DNA from: Treponema sp.
Lineage (GTDB): Bacteria > Spirochaetota > Spirochaetia > Treponematales > UBA12059
DNA length: 9,398 bases
Reading direction: 5' to 3'
Assembly: GCA_012517645.1 (NCBI GenBank)
Contig: JAAYUR010000412.1
Coordinates: 1-9,398, forward strand
Part shown: positions 1 to 7,055 of the stretch, one piece after another
Layout: every line of letters begins with the position of its first letter
Numbering within the stretch: the stretch's first letter is position 1
Made by a program: the position numbers and the translations under genes
Notes under the pieces: generated by a model
Told to the model about the DNA's origin: nothing
The model's database searches: none
What the model saw: only the letters and a program-made list of their open reading frames with translations

Positions 1-1316
1 ATAAGGTTCCTCCGCATAACGCGGAAGCCGAACAGGCCGTGCTCGGCGCCATATTGCTGGACCCGGATTCCGTCACCCTGGTCCTCCGGTTCCTGAGGCC
101 GGAGGACTTCTATGTAAACGCCAATCGGAACATCTTTTCGGCCATCATATCCCTGTACGAAAAGGGGCAGAAACCCGATCTCATCACATTGACGGACGAA
201 CTGCGGCTGCTGTCCCTGCTGGACGCGGCCGGAGGGCCCGGTTATGTCGCGGACCTCACCAGCTTTGTCCCGTCCAGCGCGAACGTGGAGTACTACGCCC
301 GAATCGTGCAGGAAAATTCCGTACGACGGGCCCTCCTGAAACTTGCCCAGCAGATGAGCGCCAAGGTGTTCGACGATTCGATTGAAAGCGCCCTGATGCT
401 GGACGAGGCCCAGGCGGCCATCTTCGACATCAGCAACAAGCGCCAGTCGGTGTCGTACAAGAGCGTGAAGGAACTTCTTCCCGACACCATCAAGATGATC
501 GAGAAGCTCTACCGGACCAAGACGCCCTACACCGGCATACCGAGCGGTTTCGCGGAGCTGGACTCCATGACCAGCGGATTCCAGGATTCCGAGCTGATAA
601 TAATCGGAGCCCGCCCCTCCCAGGGCAAAACCGCCTTGGCCCTCACCATAGCGGCCCACACGGCGATCCATGAAAAAATCCCGACGGCGTTCTTTTCCCT
701 GGAAATGGCGGATACCGCCCTCATGCAGCGCATGGTGGCCAGCGAGGCCCGGATCGGATCCGAGAAGATCCGGACGGGCCTCATGAAGCACAGCGATTTC
801 CAGAGTCTCATCGACGCGGCGGGACGCATCTACGACGCCCCGTTGTACATAATAGACATGCCCAACATGAAGCTCCTGGATCTGCGGACCCTGGCCCGGC
901 GGCTCCGGGCGGAGAAGGATGTCCGGATCATCTTCGTGGATTATCTGACCTTGGTGACCCACGAGAACTCGGAGCTTCCTCGTTGGGAGCAGATCGCCTC
1001 CATATCCCGATCCCTGAAAGCGTTGGCTCGGGAGCTCCGCATTCCCGTTGTGGCCCTTTCCCAGCTGAAACGGGAGGCGGAAGGAAAACAACCCACCCTC
1101 GCGGATCTCCGGGAATCGGGATCTATCGAGCAGGACGCGGACCTCATCCTCTTCCTTCACCGGGACCGTGAACTAGGCAGGACCCAGGAGGAACGATCCC
1201 TCCCCATCGAGACGGACCTTATCGTGGCAAAACAGCGTAACGGTCCAACGGGAACCACCCGAATCCTCTTCCTTCCCGCCTTCACGCGGTTCGAATCGAT
1301 TGCAAAGCACCCCTAA
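1..1316 (+). CDS. dnaB: Replicative DNA helicase DnaB (5' end truncated by window edge)
   Basis: This is the hexameric RecA-fold helicase that unwinds DNA at the replication fork and works with primase. The frame is open from base 3 and begins KVPPHNAEAEQAVLGAILLD, the typical start of the DnaB N-terminal domain. The gene therefore starts left of the window, and the GTG at 39 is an internal valine, not the start. About 437 residues are visible, near full length for the family. Walker A (GARPSQGKTA) lies at bases 606-635 and FFSLEM follows it. Walker B (IIFVDYLTLV) is at 927-956, then LSQLKRE and DLRESGSIEQDAD, and the end carries VAKQRNGPTG. The sequence is collinear with normal DnaB, with no intein. 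The stop is TAA at 1314-1316; the comFB-family gene follows after 49 bases on the same strand. Confidence 0.97.
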   Translation, partial: KVPPHNAEAEQAVLGAILLDPDSVTLVLRFLRPEDFYVNANRNIFSAIISLYEKGQKPDLITLTDELRLLSLLDAAGGPGYVADLTSFVPSSANVEYYARIVQENSVRRALLKLAQQMSAKVFDDSIESALMLDEAQAAIFDISNKRQSVSYKSVKELLPDTIKMIEKLYRTKTPYTGIPSGFAELDSMTSGFQDSELIIIGARPSQGKTALALTIAAHTAIHEKIPTAFFSLEMADTALMQRMVASEARIGSEKIRTGLMKHSDFQSLIDAAGRIYDAPLYIIDMPNMKLLDLRTLARRLRAEKDVRIIFVDYLTLVTHENSELPRWEQIASISRSLKALARELRIPVVALSQLKREAEGKQPTLADLRESGSIEQDADLILFLHRDRELGRTQEERSLPIETDLIVAKQRNGPTGTTRILFLPAFTRFESIAKHP

Positions 1317-1328
1317 GGGCTATACACT
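1298..1328 (+). promoter_or_regulatory. Possible sigma70-type promoter for the ComFB-family gene
   Basis: TTGCAA at 1300-1305 (4 of 6 matches to the -35 consensus) is followed after 17 bases by TACACT at 1323-1328 (4 of 6 to the -10); an alternative -10 is TATACA at 1321-1326. A start near 1335 would leave a short leader carrying the strong ribosome-binding site. The -35 lies inside the end of dnaB. Matches this weak arise by chance, so this is a candidate only. Confidence 0.25.
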
Positions 1329-1352
1329 ACTACCGATATCGATCGAGGCGAC

Positions 1353-1360
1353 GGGGGAGG
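1353..1360 (+). promoter_or_regulatory. Ribosome-binding site fixing the ComFB-family start
   Basis: GGGGGAGG ends 5 bases before the ATG at 1366. It supports that ATG over the upstream in-frame TTG at 1300, which overlaps the end of dnaB and would add 22 residues that do not resemble the family. Confidence 0.75.
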
Positions 1361-1365
1361 GCATC

Positions 1366-1662
1366 ATGGAACTTCGCCAGATGTACGATTTCAGCATCCT
1401 GGTGAACGAAGCGGAGCGCATGGTCCTGGACGAGCTCGGGCGTCAACTGGACGACGCGGCGAGTCGAGGGATCTGCACCTGCGAGGATTGCGTCCTGGAC
1501 ATGGCCGCCCTGGCCCTGAATTCGATCAAGCCGCTCTACCGGGTATCCCTCTTGGGCACCATGTACGCCCAGGCCGCGGACGGGACGGAGTATGCGGATC
1601 AGGTCCGTGCGGCCGTGGCGTCCGCGATCGACAAGGTCCGGAAGAATCCCTCCCACGATTAA
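1366..1662 (+). CDS. ComFB-family protein (98 aa), possible cyclic-dinucleotide-binding regulator
   Basis: This small cytoplasmic protein has the ComFB (late competence development) signature. A helical N-terminal part with NEAERMVLDEL is followed by ICTCEDC (Cys37, Cys39, Cys42), then LDMAALALNSIKPLY and a C-terminal helix. The Cys-rich motif plus ALN..(K/P)P.Y is what I recognise; length fits the family at about 90-170 aa. ComFB was named from the Bacillus comF operon, where its role is unclear. Cyanobacterial members (CdgR/ComFB) are reported to bind cyclic di-nucleotides and to affect motility and competence. Ligand binding here is inferred only from membership. The gene lies 49 bases after dnaB and may be co-transcribed or have its own weak promoter. 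The ATG at 1366 is chosen from the ribosome-binding site. No competence genes are adjacent. Confidence 0.85.
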   Translation: MELRQMYDFSILVNEAERMVLDELGRQLDDAASRGICTCEDCVLDMAALALNSIKPLYRVSLLGTMYAQAADGTEYADQVRAAVASAIDKVRKNPSHD

Positions 1663-1680
1663 GCGCCGACGGTCCGTGCG

Positions 1681-1706
1681 CCCGGGTTCCCCGGGGCCGA
1701 ACCTGG
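1681..1706. repeat. Overlapping GC-rich inverted repeats in the convergent junction
   Basis: Two mutually exclusive hairpins can be drawn. CCCGGG (1681-1686) pairs with CCCGGG (1690-1695) around a TTC loop. Alternatively, 1682-1689 pairs with 1699-1706 (CCGGGTTC with GAACCTGG, one G-U pair) around a 9-base loop. No T-run follows on either strand, so this is not a classical intrinsic terminator. Its position 19 bases after the ComFB-family stop fits a role in ending transcription or stabilising the 3' end. Confidence 0.4.
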
Positions 1707-1755
1707 CGGCTACGGCCTCGACCTTCGCCGAATACGACGATTATCCAAGTCACCG

Positions 1756-1776
1756 CCCCGGACGGGGGAGTTATTT
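1756..1776 (+). terminator. Weak candidate terminator for dnaB and the ComFB-family gene
   Basis: CCCC (1756-1759) and GGGG (1764-1767) can form a short GC stem. It is followed on the + strand by GAG and then TTATTT at 1771-1776. The stem is short and the T-tract is interrupted and overlaps the stop codon of the opposing CpXC gene, so support is modest. It is the only spot in the 108-base convergent gap (1663-1770) with a stem followed by a T-rich stretch. Confidence 0.25.
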
Positions 1777-2391
1777 CCCCTCCTCCTCCGGATCCGCTTC
1801 CAGGATTCGGATGGAGCGGTAGGATCCCGAGAAGATCCGGGTGAAGGGTTCTTCCGAGGACTTGCGGCCCAGATCCGAAAGGGTCTTCTCGTACAGCGAT
1901 TCGGGAACTCGGATCACTCCGGCCTCGTCCGCCTTGAGGCCCCAGATGTTGAATACCAGGGATCCCGTTTCGCGGCCGGCGTACTCGATCACGATGTCCG
2001 CGTCCGGAGCGTCCTGCTGGGCCCGGGCCAGGAGGAGGTACTTCAAGATTTCCAGCGCCCGGGGGGAAAAACCGTCCTGTACCGCCCGGATCCTCTCCAC
2101 GAGCTCGCGGTACCCGATCACAGCCTCGGCCCCGGAGGGAAGGGGCACCGCGCCCCGATAGAACGCGGACCTCTCCATCTCCGGGACGACCTGTATGTCC
2201 ATTCCACGGGACCCGGAGGTCACCCGGACCGGAAGGTCCGGTTTGACCAGGGTACCGCATTCGGGGCAGCGAGCGGACAGGAAGGAGCCTTCCAGGATTT
2301 CCTGCACCGTCTGAGGACGGGTATCCAGGTCCACGGACTCGGGGAGATCGGCCTCGAATACAGCTTCGCAGGGACATGTCACGCTTCGCAT
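1771..2391 (-). CDS. CpXC-domain protein, probable zinc-binding, function unknown (206 aa)
   Basis: The N-terminus carries paired cysteine motifs: CPC at residues 6-8 and CPEC at 42-45, separated by an acidic stretch (LPESVDLDTRP) and EILEGSFLSARCPECG. This is the layout of the CpXC domain, a predicted zinc-ribbon-like fold of unknown function. Residues from about 50 hold PDLPVRV and PEMERSAFYRG, followed by a helical region (about 90-130) and a mixed C-terminal region ending in an acidic tail. There is no signal peptide or membrane segment, so it is probably cytoplasmic. AAGGAGG at 2397-2403 sits 5 bases before the ATG, a strong ribosome-binding site. It lies 42 bases downstream of rseP on the same strand and is the last gene of the envelope cluster. 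I recall similar proteins in treponemes at this position; the function is not known to me. Confidence 0.8.
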   Translation of the reverse strand: MRSVTCPCEAVFEADLPESVDLDTRPQTVQEILEGSFLSARCPECGTLVKPDLPVRVTSGSRGMDIQVVPEMERSAFYRGAVPLPSGAEAVIGYRELVERIRAVQDGFSPRALEILKYLLLARAQQDAPDADIVIEYAGRETGSLVFNIWGLKADEAGVIRVPESLYEKTLSDLGRKSSEEPFTRIFSGSYRSIRILEADPEEEGK

Positions 2392-2433
2392 CCAACCCTC
2401 CTTGTCACTCCGGTTCGACAGGGTTCCAGGCCG

Positions 2434-3801
2434 CTAACGGCCCGAAAAGAACGTAAGATCCGCCAACGTGGTCAAGAGGAAAATGGCAAGGACTACCGCC
2501 ATGCCGACCGCCTGGTACCTATACACGGTCTTCAGCTTGAGAGGCTTGCGCCGGATGCCCTCCACGACGAATAGGAGGATTTGGCCCCCGTCCAGCAAGG
2601 GGATGGGCATGAGATTCATGACGAACAAGCCCACGGAAAGCAGGGAAAGGAAGTTGAACAGCCGGGACAGCCCCTCGGCCCATCCTTCCCGGAGACTGCG
2701 GGTCGCGACGGTTCCGACCATGTACGTGATCCGCGCGGGACCGGAAACCGCGTTGGCTACCTTGACGTTTCCGCGGAACAGGCTTGCCAATCCTTGCAAG
2801 GTCCCCGCGATGGTCGACCACGTGTCGTTCCATCCTTTGGTCAGGGCGTCCGACAAGCTTTCCGCCTGCACCCGGAAGGCCACGGCCCTGAATGTTATGC
2901 CCAAATCAGGATTCCCGTCCTTGTCCCAAGTCGGAACCACCTCCAAGGTTTGCCGGGCGCCGTCCCGTTCCACCTCCATCCGGAGCGTACGGGGGCGATC
3001 CAGGAGGGCTTTCTGGAAGGCGACGTCGTGCTCAACCGGAACCCCGTTCACCGTGAGAATGCGATCCCCCGGCGCAAGCCCCGCCACGTAGGCGGAACTC
3101 TCGGGGGCTACGCGCTCCACGACCGGATCGATCCACGCGTACAAACCCACCCGGCCCGCGCCGGTCTCCCGGTCCAGGACCGGTGTCACCTCGAGTTCCA
3201 CCCGGCCGGAGTCCCGCTCCACCGTGAACCGAAGAGGCTTGCCGGGGGAACGGAAAATGATCTCCTGGATCTGGGAGTAGATCTTCGTTTCGACCCCGTC
3301 GATGGCTGTGATCCGGTCCCCGGTTCGGATGCCCGCGGTCTGCGCGGGAAGTCCCTCCGCGGAATTCCCTGCCAGCGGATACTCCGCGGCAAGGATGACC
3401 TTGTTCCCGGCGGTCCTTAGGGTGTATCCCGCCGCCGCGATGACGACGGCCACGACCAGGGCGAAGACCAGGTTCGCCGCGGGGCCGGCCAGGGCGATCA
3501 CGATGCGGCGTCCGGGGGAGGCTCCGTAGAAACTGCCGGGCTCCCGGGGCATATCCTCGTCCCCCCTCTCCAGGGCCGCCTTGAACGATTCTTCGCCCTT
3601 CATCCGACAGTATCCGCCGATGGGGAATACGGAAACCCGGTACTCCGTTCCGCCCCGGACGATGCCGGCAAGCTTGGGGCCCCAGCCGAGGCTGAATGCC
3701 TCCACGTGGACGCCCATCCAGCGGGCAGCTAAGAAATGTCCCAGTTCATGGACGAATACGACGATGCCCAGGCCCAAGAGGCCCAGCACGATTACGATCA
3801 T
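2434..3801 (-). CDS. rseP: RIP metalloprotease RseP (site-2 protease, 455 aa)
   Basis: This is an inner-membrane zinc protease that cuts transmembrane substrates, classically anti-sigma factors in envelope stress signalling and remnant signal peptides. HELGH is at residues 18-22 in the first membrane segment. A second hydrophobic segment lies at about 100-126. Two PDZ-like domains span about 137-207 (TAGIRTGDRITAIDGV) and 222-290 (GLAPGDRILTVNGVPV). The third zinc ligand is in NLMPIPLLDGG (396-406), and a last membrane segment is at about 430-450. Length matches E. coli RseP (about 450 aa), and all catalytic motifs are present. The start overlaps the dxr stop as ATGA (3798-3801), and AAAGGAA lies 10 bases upstream inside dxr, so translation is probably coupled. 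Its substrate here cannot be told: no anti-sigma factor gene is in the window. Confidence 0.96.
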   Translation of the reverse strand: MIVIVLGLLGLGIVVFVHELGHFLAARWMGVHVEAFSLGWGPKLAGIVRGGTEYRVSVFPIGGYCRMKGEESFKAALERGDEDMPREPGSFYGASPGRRIVIALAGPAANLVFALVVAVVIAAAGYTLRTAGNKVILAAEYPLAGNSAEGLPAQTAGIRTGDRITAIDGVETKIYSQIQEIIFRSPGKPLRFTVERDSGRVELEVTPVLDRETGAGRVGLYAWIDPVVERVAPESSAYVAGLAPGDRILTVNGVPVEHDVAFQKALLDRPRTLRMEVERDGARQTLEVVPTWDKDGNPDLGITFRAVAFRVQAESLSDALTKGWNDTWSTIAGTLQGLASLFRGNVKVANAVSGPARITYMVGTVATRSLREGWAEGLSRLFNFLSLLSVGLFVMNLMPIPLLDGGQILLFVVEGIRRKPLKLKTVYRYQAVGMAVVLAIFLLTTLADLTFFSGR

Positions 3802-4937
3802 GGTTGAGCGATTCCTTTCGCGGCTTCCAGGGCCGCCCTGCGGGCCTCGGCATCAACGGACAGCACCTCATCCGGACTTTCCACCCGGGACGGCCAGGGG
3901 CGCTCCAGGACAGCCTCGGTCAAGACGGATAGTTCGGTAAATCGGACGCGCCGACGGATGAACAAGTCCACGGCCGCCTCGTTCGCGGCGTTGTAGGCGA
4001 TCGTGTATCCCTCTCCGGCTTCGACGGCGCGGTACGCGAGCCCCAGGAGCGGAAACCGGGCGGGATCGGGTTCCCGGAAGGTGAGGGTCAGATCAGCCAG
4101 ATCCAAGCGGCCGAAGGCGCAGGACTCCGTCCGGGGCCAGACAAGGGCGGACTGGATGGCAAGACGCATGTCCGTTCCCGAGATCTGCGCGTACAAGGAG
4201 CCGTCCTTCATCCGTATAAGGGCATGCACGCGGCTCTGGGGATGGATGAAAACTTTCACCCGGTTCGGAGGTATTCCGAAAAACCGGACGGCCTCGATCA
4301 CCTCCAAGCCCTTGTTCGCCATGCTGGCGGAGTCGATGGTGATCTTTCTGCCCATCTTCCAGTTCGGATGGGTCGAGGCTTCTTCCGGGGTCGCGTTCCG
4401 GAGTTCCTCCAAAGGCCGATCCCGGAAAGCCCCACCGGAGGCGGTCAGGATGACCTCGTCCAGGTCCCCGGATCCGAAGCGTTCCACCAATTGGAAAACC
4501 GCGGAGTGTTCCGAATCCACGGGAATCACGCGGACGCCCCGGGAGGCCGCCCGGTCCAGGACGATCCGGCCCGCGAGGACCATGGTCTCCTTGTTGGCAA
4601 GGGCCAGGTCCATGCCCGCCTCGATGGCCTGAAGGGAAGGTTCCAAGCCCTGGGCCCCCGATATTCCGTTCAAGGCGATGTCCCCGGGGATCTCCTTGAG
4701 CATGCGGCCTACGGACCCGGGCCCTCGGTAGGGGATATCCGTATCGGAATCGCCCGCTTCGGTCAGGCAGAGGGTCGCTCCGTGGACCCGGCGTCCCGCC
4801 TCCCTCAGCTCCTCGGCCCGGGAGCGGGCGGAAAGGCCGACCACCCGGAACAAGTCCGGACGGGAGAGGGCGACGTCCAGGGCCGAGCGGCCGATGGAAC
4901 CCGTGGCTCCCAGGATGATGACGCGTTTCGGTTGCAC
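3798..4937 (-). CDS. dxr: 1-deoxy-D-xylulose 5-phosphate reductoisomerase (379 aa)
   Basis: This cytoplasmic enzyme converts DXP to 2-C-methyl-D-erythritol 4-phosphate with NADPH, the committed step of the MEP isoprenoid pathway and the target of fosmidomycin. The NADPH-binding loop GATGSIG is at residues 10-16 and ANKETMV at 114-120. The metal ligands are Asp141 and Glu143 (PVDSEHSAVFQ) and Glu212 (SASMANKGLE). Active-site histidines appear in HPNWKMGRK (His190) and IHPQSRVH (His232). The C-terminal helical domain contains NAANEAAVDLFI. Length is slightly under the E. coli enzyme (398 aa). The start is GTG; a stop codon in the same frame 12 bases upstream (the cdsA stop) and the position of the nucleotide-binding loop leave no better choice. 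It probably supplies isoprenoid precursor ultimately used by UppS, two genes upstream. Confidence 0.97.
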   Translation of the reverse strand: MQPKRVIILGATGSIGRSALDVALSRPDLFRVVGLSARSRAEELREAGRRVHGATLCLTEAGDSDTDIPYRGPGSVGRMLKEIPGDIALNGISGAQGLEPSLQAIEAGMDLALANKETMVLAGRIVLDRAASRGVRVIPVDSEHSAVFQLVERFGSGDLDEVILTASGGAFRDRPLEELRNATPEEASTHPNWKMGRKITIDSASMANKGLEVIEAVRFFGIPPNRVKVFIHPQSRVHALIRMKDGSLYAQISGTDMRLAIQSALVWPRTESCAFGRLDLADLTLTFREPDPARFPLLGLAYRAVEAGEGYTIAYNAANEAAVDLFIRRRVRFTELSVLTEAVLERPWPSRVESPDEVLSVDAEARRAALEAAKGIAQP

Positions 4938-4946
4938 GACCCGCCC

Positions 4947-5810
4947 CTACACAAGATCCAGGATCAGGACCGCGGCATAGAAGACCGGGGCCGCGAAGAG
5001 AATGCTGTCGAAGGTGTCCAAGAAACCCCCGCGTCCGGGTATCACGGAGCCGGAGTCCTTCATGCCCGCGCTCCGCTTCAACGAGGATTCGAACAGGTCG
5101 CCGGTTATTACGGCGACGCCGACCAGAATTCCCAGAAGGATGAGCTTCCAGGGAGAGCCGGGAAGGGCCCGGGGATAGAGAGCGGGTCCCAGGAAGGCGG
5201 CGGCCAAGGATCCGGCGAAGGCTCCGATGAAGCCCTCCACGCTCTTGTTCGGGGATGCGACGACCACCCCTCGGTGGCGTCCCGCGAGCATCCCCACCGC
5301 CCAGGCCGCGGAATCGTTGCCGAACACCAGAAGGGCGAACCAGATAAGGGCCGGCGTGGAAGTATTCGGGAGGTCTGCGATCAACACCAGGGGCGCGGAT
5401 AGAAGCCCGGGGTAGAGCAGGGGAAAGGCCCGCGCCGCGGAACGGACCAGCGAAACCTGGAGATCCTCGTGCCTCCTAGGGAAGGCGAAGGGCAGGAAGG
5501 CGGCCACAAGGAACATTCCGAACCCCGCTATGAAGGCCTGCAAGGTCCGGCTGGAATCCCCCGGGAAAAGCCGCAGGAGGGTCCAAAGGTAGAGGCCGGG
5601 AAGGACGGACAAGGCGGCCCAGAGGGGGGCTTCCGCCTTGACGCCTCGTTGGTTGAAAAGCGCCGAGAGCTCCGTCCCGCAGCCCGCGGTGAACACGAGC
5701 ACCACCGCCACGATGGCCGCATGACCGTGCCGGGGCAGATAGACCGCCGCGGCGTATAGGGCGGGCAGGGCGACGGCCACGAGCAGGAAGCGGGAAAGAA
5801 AGTTCTTCAT
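4947..5810 (-). CDS. cdsA: Phosphatidate cytidylyltransferase CdsA (287 aa)
   Basis: This is an integral membrane enzyme making CDP-diacylglycerol from phosphatidic acid and CTP, the entry to bacterial phospholipid synthesis. The protein is strongly hydrophobic, with about eight possible membrane segments, starting with one at residues 6-26. FGNDSAAWAVGMLAGRH (163-179) and SPNKSVEG (186-193) are family motifs. The C-terminal signature lies at 243-268 (SLKRSAGMKDSG through GRGGFLDTFD), with the metal-binding aspartates kept. It differs from the textbook pattern by Arg260 where His is usual and Thr266 where Arg is usual. Length fits the family (about 270-290 aa). The ATG overlaps the uppS stop as ATGA at 5807-5810. 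The dxr start follows 9 bases after its TAG, in the same frame. Confidence 0.94.
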   Translation of the reverse strand: MKNFLSRFLLVAVALPALYAAAVYLPRHGHAAIVAVVLVFTAGCGTELSALFNQRGVKAEAPLWAALSVLPGLYLWTLLRLFPGDSSRTLQAFIAGFGMFLVAAFLPFAFPRRHEDLQVSLVRSAARAFPLLYPGLLSAPLVLIADLPNTSTPALIWFALLVFGNDSAAWAVGMLAGRHRGVVVASPNKSVEGFIGAFAGSLAAAFLGPALYPRALPGSPWKLILLGILVGVAVITGDLFESSLKRSAGMKDSGSVIPGRGGFLDTFDSILFAAPVFYAAVLILDLV

Positions 5811-6502
5811 GGTGTTCCGCCGAACCTGCGCTCCCGGCCGGAATAAGAGTCAATCGCCCGTCTCAGGTCTTCCTCCGTCCAATCGGGCCAGAGCTTTTCG
5901 GAAAAATAGAGTTCCGCGTAGGCGGATTCCCAGAGCAGGAAGTTCGACAGGCGCAGATCGCCCCCCGTTCGGATGATGAGGTCCGGATCCGGGAGTTCCG
6001 GGACGTCCAGGAAGGCCCGGAAGCCTTCCTCCGTGGCGTGGTCGATGCCGGAGCGGAACATCTTTCGGACCGCCCGGAGTATCTCGTCCCGGCCTCCGTA
6101 GTTGATCGCCAGGTTGACGGTTATCCCGTCAAACCCCGCGGTGTCCTCCATCACGGACCGGATCGATTCCCGAACATCCTCGGGCAAGCCCGAAGCGTCC
6201 CCGGAGTGCACGATCCGGATATAGTTCTCCCGGTAAAAATCGAATTCCGCGCGGAGGTGCCGGGATATCAGGGACATGAGGAAGGAGACTTCCTCGGCGG
6301 CGCGTTTCCAGTTTTCGGTGCTGAAGGTGTATAGGGACAGATACCGGATTCCCAGGTCCTCCGCCGCTCGGATGATCCGTTTAGCGACCCGGAGTCCCTC
6401 CCGGTGTCCTTCCGTGCGGGGGAGGCCCCGGGCCTTGGCCCAGCGCCCGTTTCCGTCCATGATGATGCCCGCGTGGGCGGGAACGGCCATTCCGGCAGCC
6501 AT
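5807..6502 (-). CDS. uppS: Undecaprenyl diphosphate synthase UppS (231 aa)
   Basis: This is the cis-prenyltransferase that adds eight isopentenyl units to farnesyl diphosphate, giving the C55 lipid carrier for peptidoglycan and other envelope polymers. It works at the membrane face. HAGIIMDGNGRWAKARG (10-26) holds the catalytic aspartate (Asp16). LYTFSTENWKR lies at 58-67, RDEILRAV at 138-145, and the substrate-binding region IIRTGGDLRLSNFLLW at 176-191. Glu197 in AYAELYF is the expected metal ligand and FGGT ends the protein. Length is close to the E. coli enzyme. The ATG at 6502 is 1 base after the frr stop, with GGAAG about 8 bases upstream. A second ATG four codons later (6490) would also give a complete protein. 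Coupling to frr is likely. Confidence 0.97.
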   Translation of the reverse strand: MAAGMAVPAHAGIIMDGNGRWAKARGLPRTEGHREGLRVAKRIIRAAEDLGIRYLSLYTFSTENWKRAAEEVSFLMSLISRHLRAEFDFYRENYIRIVHSGDASGLPEDVRESIRSVMEDTAGFDGITVNLAINYGGRDEILRAVRKMFRSGIDHATEEGFRAFLDVPELPDPDLIIRTGGDLRLSNFLLWESAYAELYFSEKLWPDWTEEDLRRAIDSYSGRERRFGGTP

Positions 6503-6503
6503 C

Positions 6504-7055
6504 TCAGACTTCCAGAATTTCCTTTTCCTTTTCCTCCAGGACTTTGTTCACCTGGACGATATAGGCGTCCGTTAGCTTCTGCAGCTCCTCTTCCGCCTTC
6601 TTGAGGTCATCCTCGGAGGATCCTTCCGGTTTATGCTTCTTTAGTGTTTCTATCCCGTCCCGGCGTATGTTGCGGATGGATACCCGGCAGTTTTCCGCCA
6701 TGTTCTTGGCGGTCTTGGCCAGCTCCTTGCGGCGGTCCTCCGTAAGGGGGGGTATGGCGATGCGGATCACCTTGCCGTCGTTGGAAGGGTTCAGGGAAAG
6801 CTCGGAAGTCCGTATGGCTTTTTCGATCTCGGCTATCTGGGATCGGTCCCAGGGCTGGATCACGATCAAACGGGCTTCCGGAACCGATACGGTGGCCACC
6901 TGGGGGATGGGGGTCTTCTCGCCGTAGTAGTCCACACGGATTCTGTCGAGCAGGGCAGGGGAGGCGCGGCCGGTACGCAGTCCGTTGTACTCGTCCTTGA
7001 GGGCCGCGACGGCCTTGCGCATCCTATCCTCGCAGGAAGCCTTAACCTCGTCCAT
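6504..7055 (-). CDS. frr: Ribosome recycling factor (183 aa)
   Basis: Working with EF-G, RRF splits the post-termination ribosome from mRNA. The sequence is collinear with the 185-residue family: an N-terminal helix (MDEVKASCEDRMRKAVAAL), the conserved LRTGRASPALLD at 26-37, and the beta domain (DYYGEKTPIPQVATVSVPEAR) ending in QPWD. It continues with LNPSNDGKVIRIAIPPLTEDRRKEL and long charged C-terminal helices containing RNIRRD (128-133). GGGAGG at 7060-7065 lies 4 bases before the ATG. The stop is followed after 1 base by the uppS start. The usual upstream neighbour pyrH is absent; tsf lies 144 bases upstream across a structured gap. Confidence 0.97.
   Translation of the reverse strand: MDEVKASCEDRMRKAVAALKDEYNGLRTGRASPALLDRIRVDYYGEKTPIPQVATVSVPEARLIVIQPWDRSQIAEIEKAIRTSELSLNPSNDGKVIRIAIPPLTEDRRKELAKTAKNMAENCRVSIRNIRRDGIETLKKHKPEGSSEDDLKKAEEELQKLTDAYIVQVNKVLEEKEKEILEV

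Noticed and set aside
39..41. GTG at 39 as the start of dnaB
   Set aside because: The frame stays open upstream to the window edge and encodes the conserved PPHNAEAEQA segment of DnaB, so the codon is internal.
1300..1302. TTG at 1300 as the ComFB-family start
   Set aside because: It overlaps dnaB, lacks a well-placed ribosome-binding site and adds 22 residues unlike the family. ATG 1366 has GGGGGAGG 5 bases upstream.
1526..2395. A 289-residue minus-strand frame overlapping the CpXC gene, extending under the ComFB-family gene
   Set aside because: It is Arg/Gly/Pro-rich and crosses a gene in the opposite direction. The competing frame has the CpXC motifs and a proper ribosome-binding site.
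4224..5402. A 392-residue open frame on the + strand opposite dxr and cdsA
   Set aside because: It is a Gly/Arg/Asp/Gln-rich shadow of well-supported genes spanning a gene boundary, with no recognisable domain.
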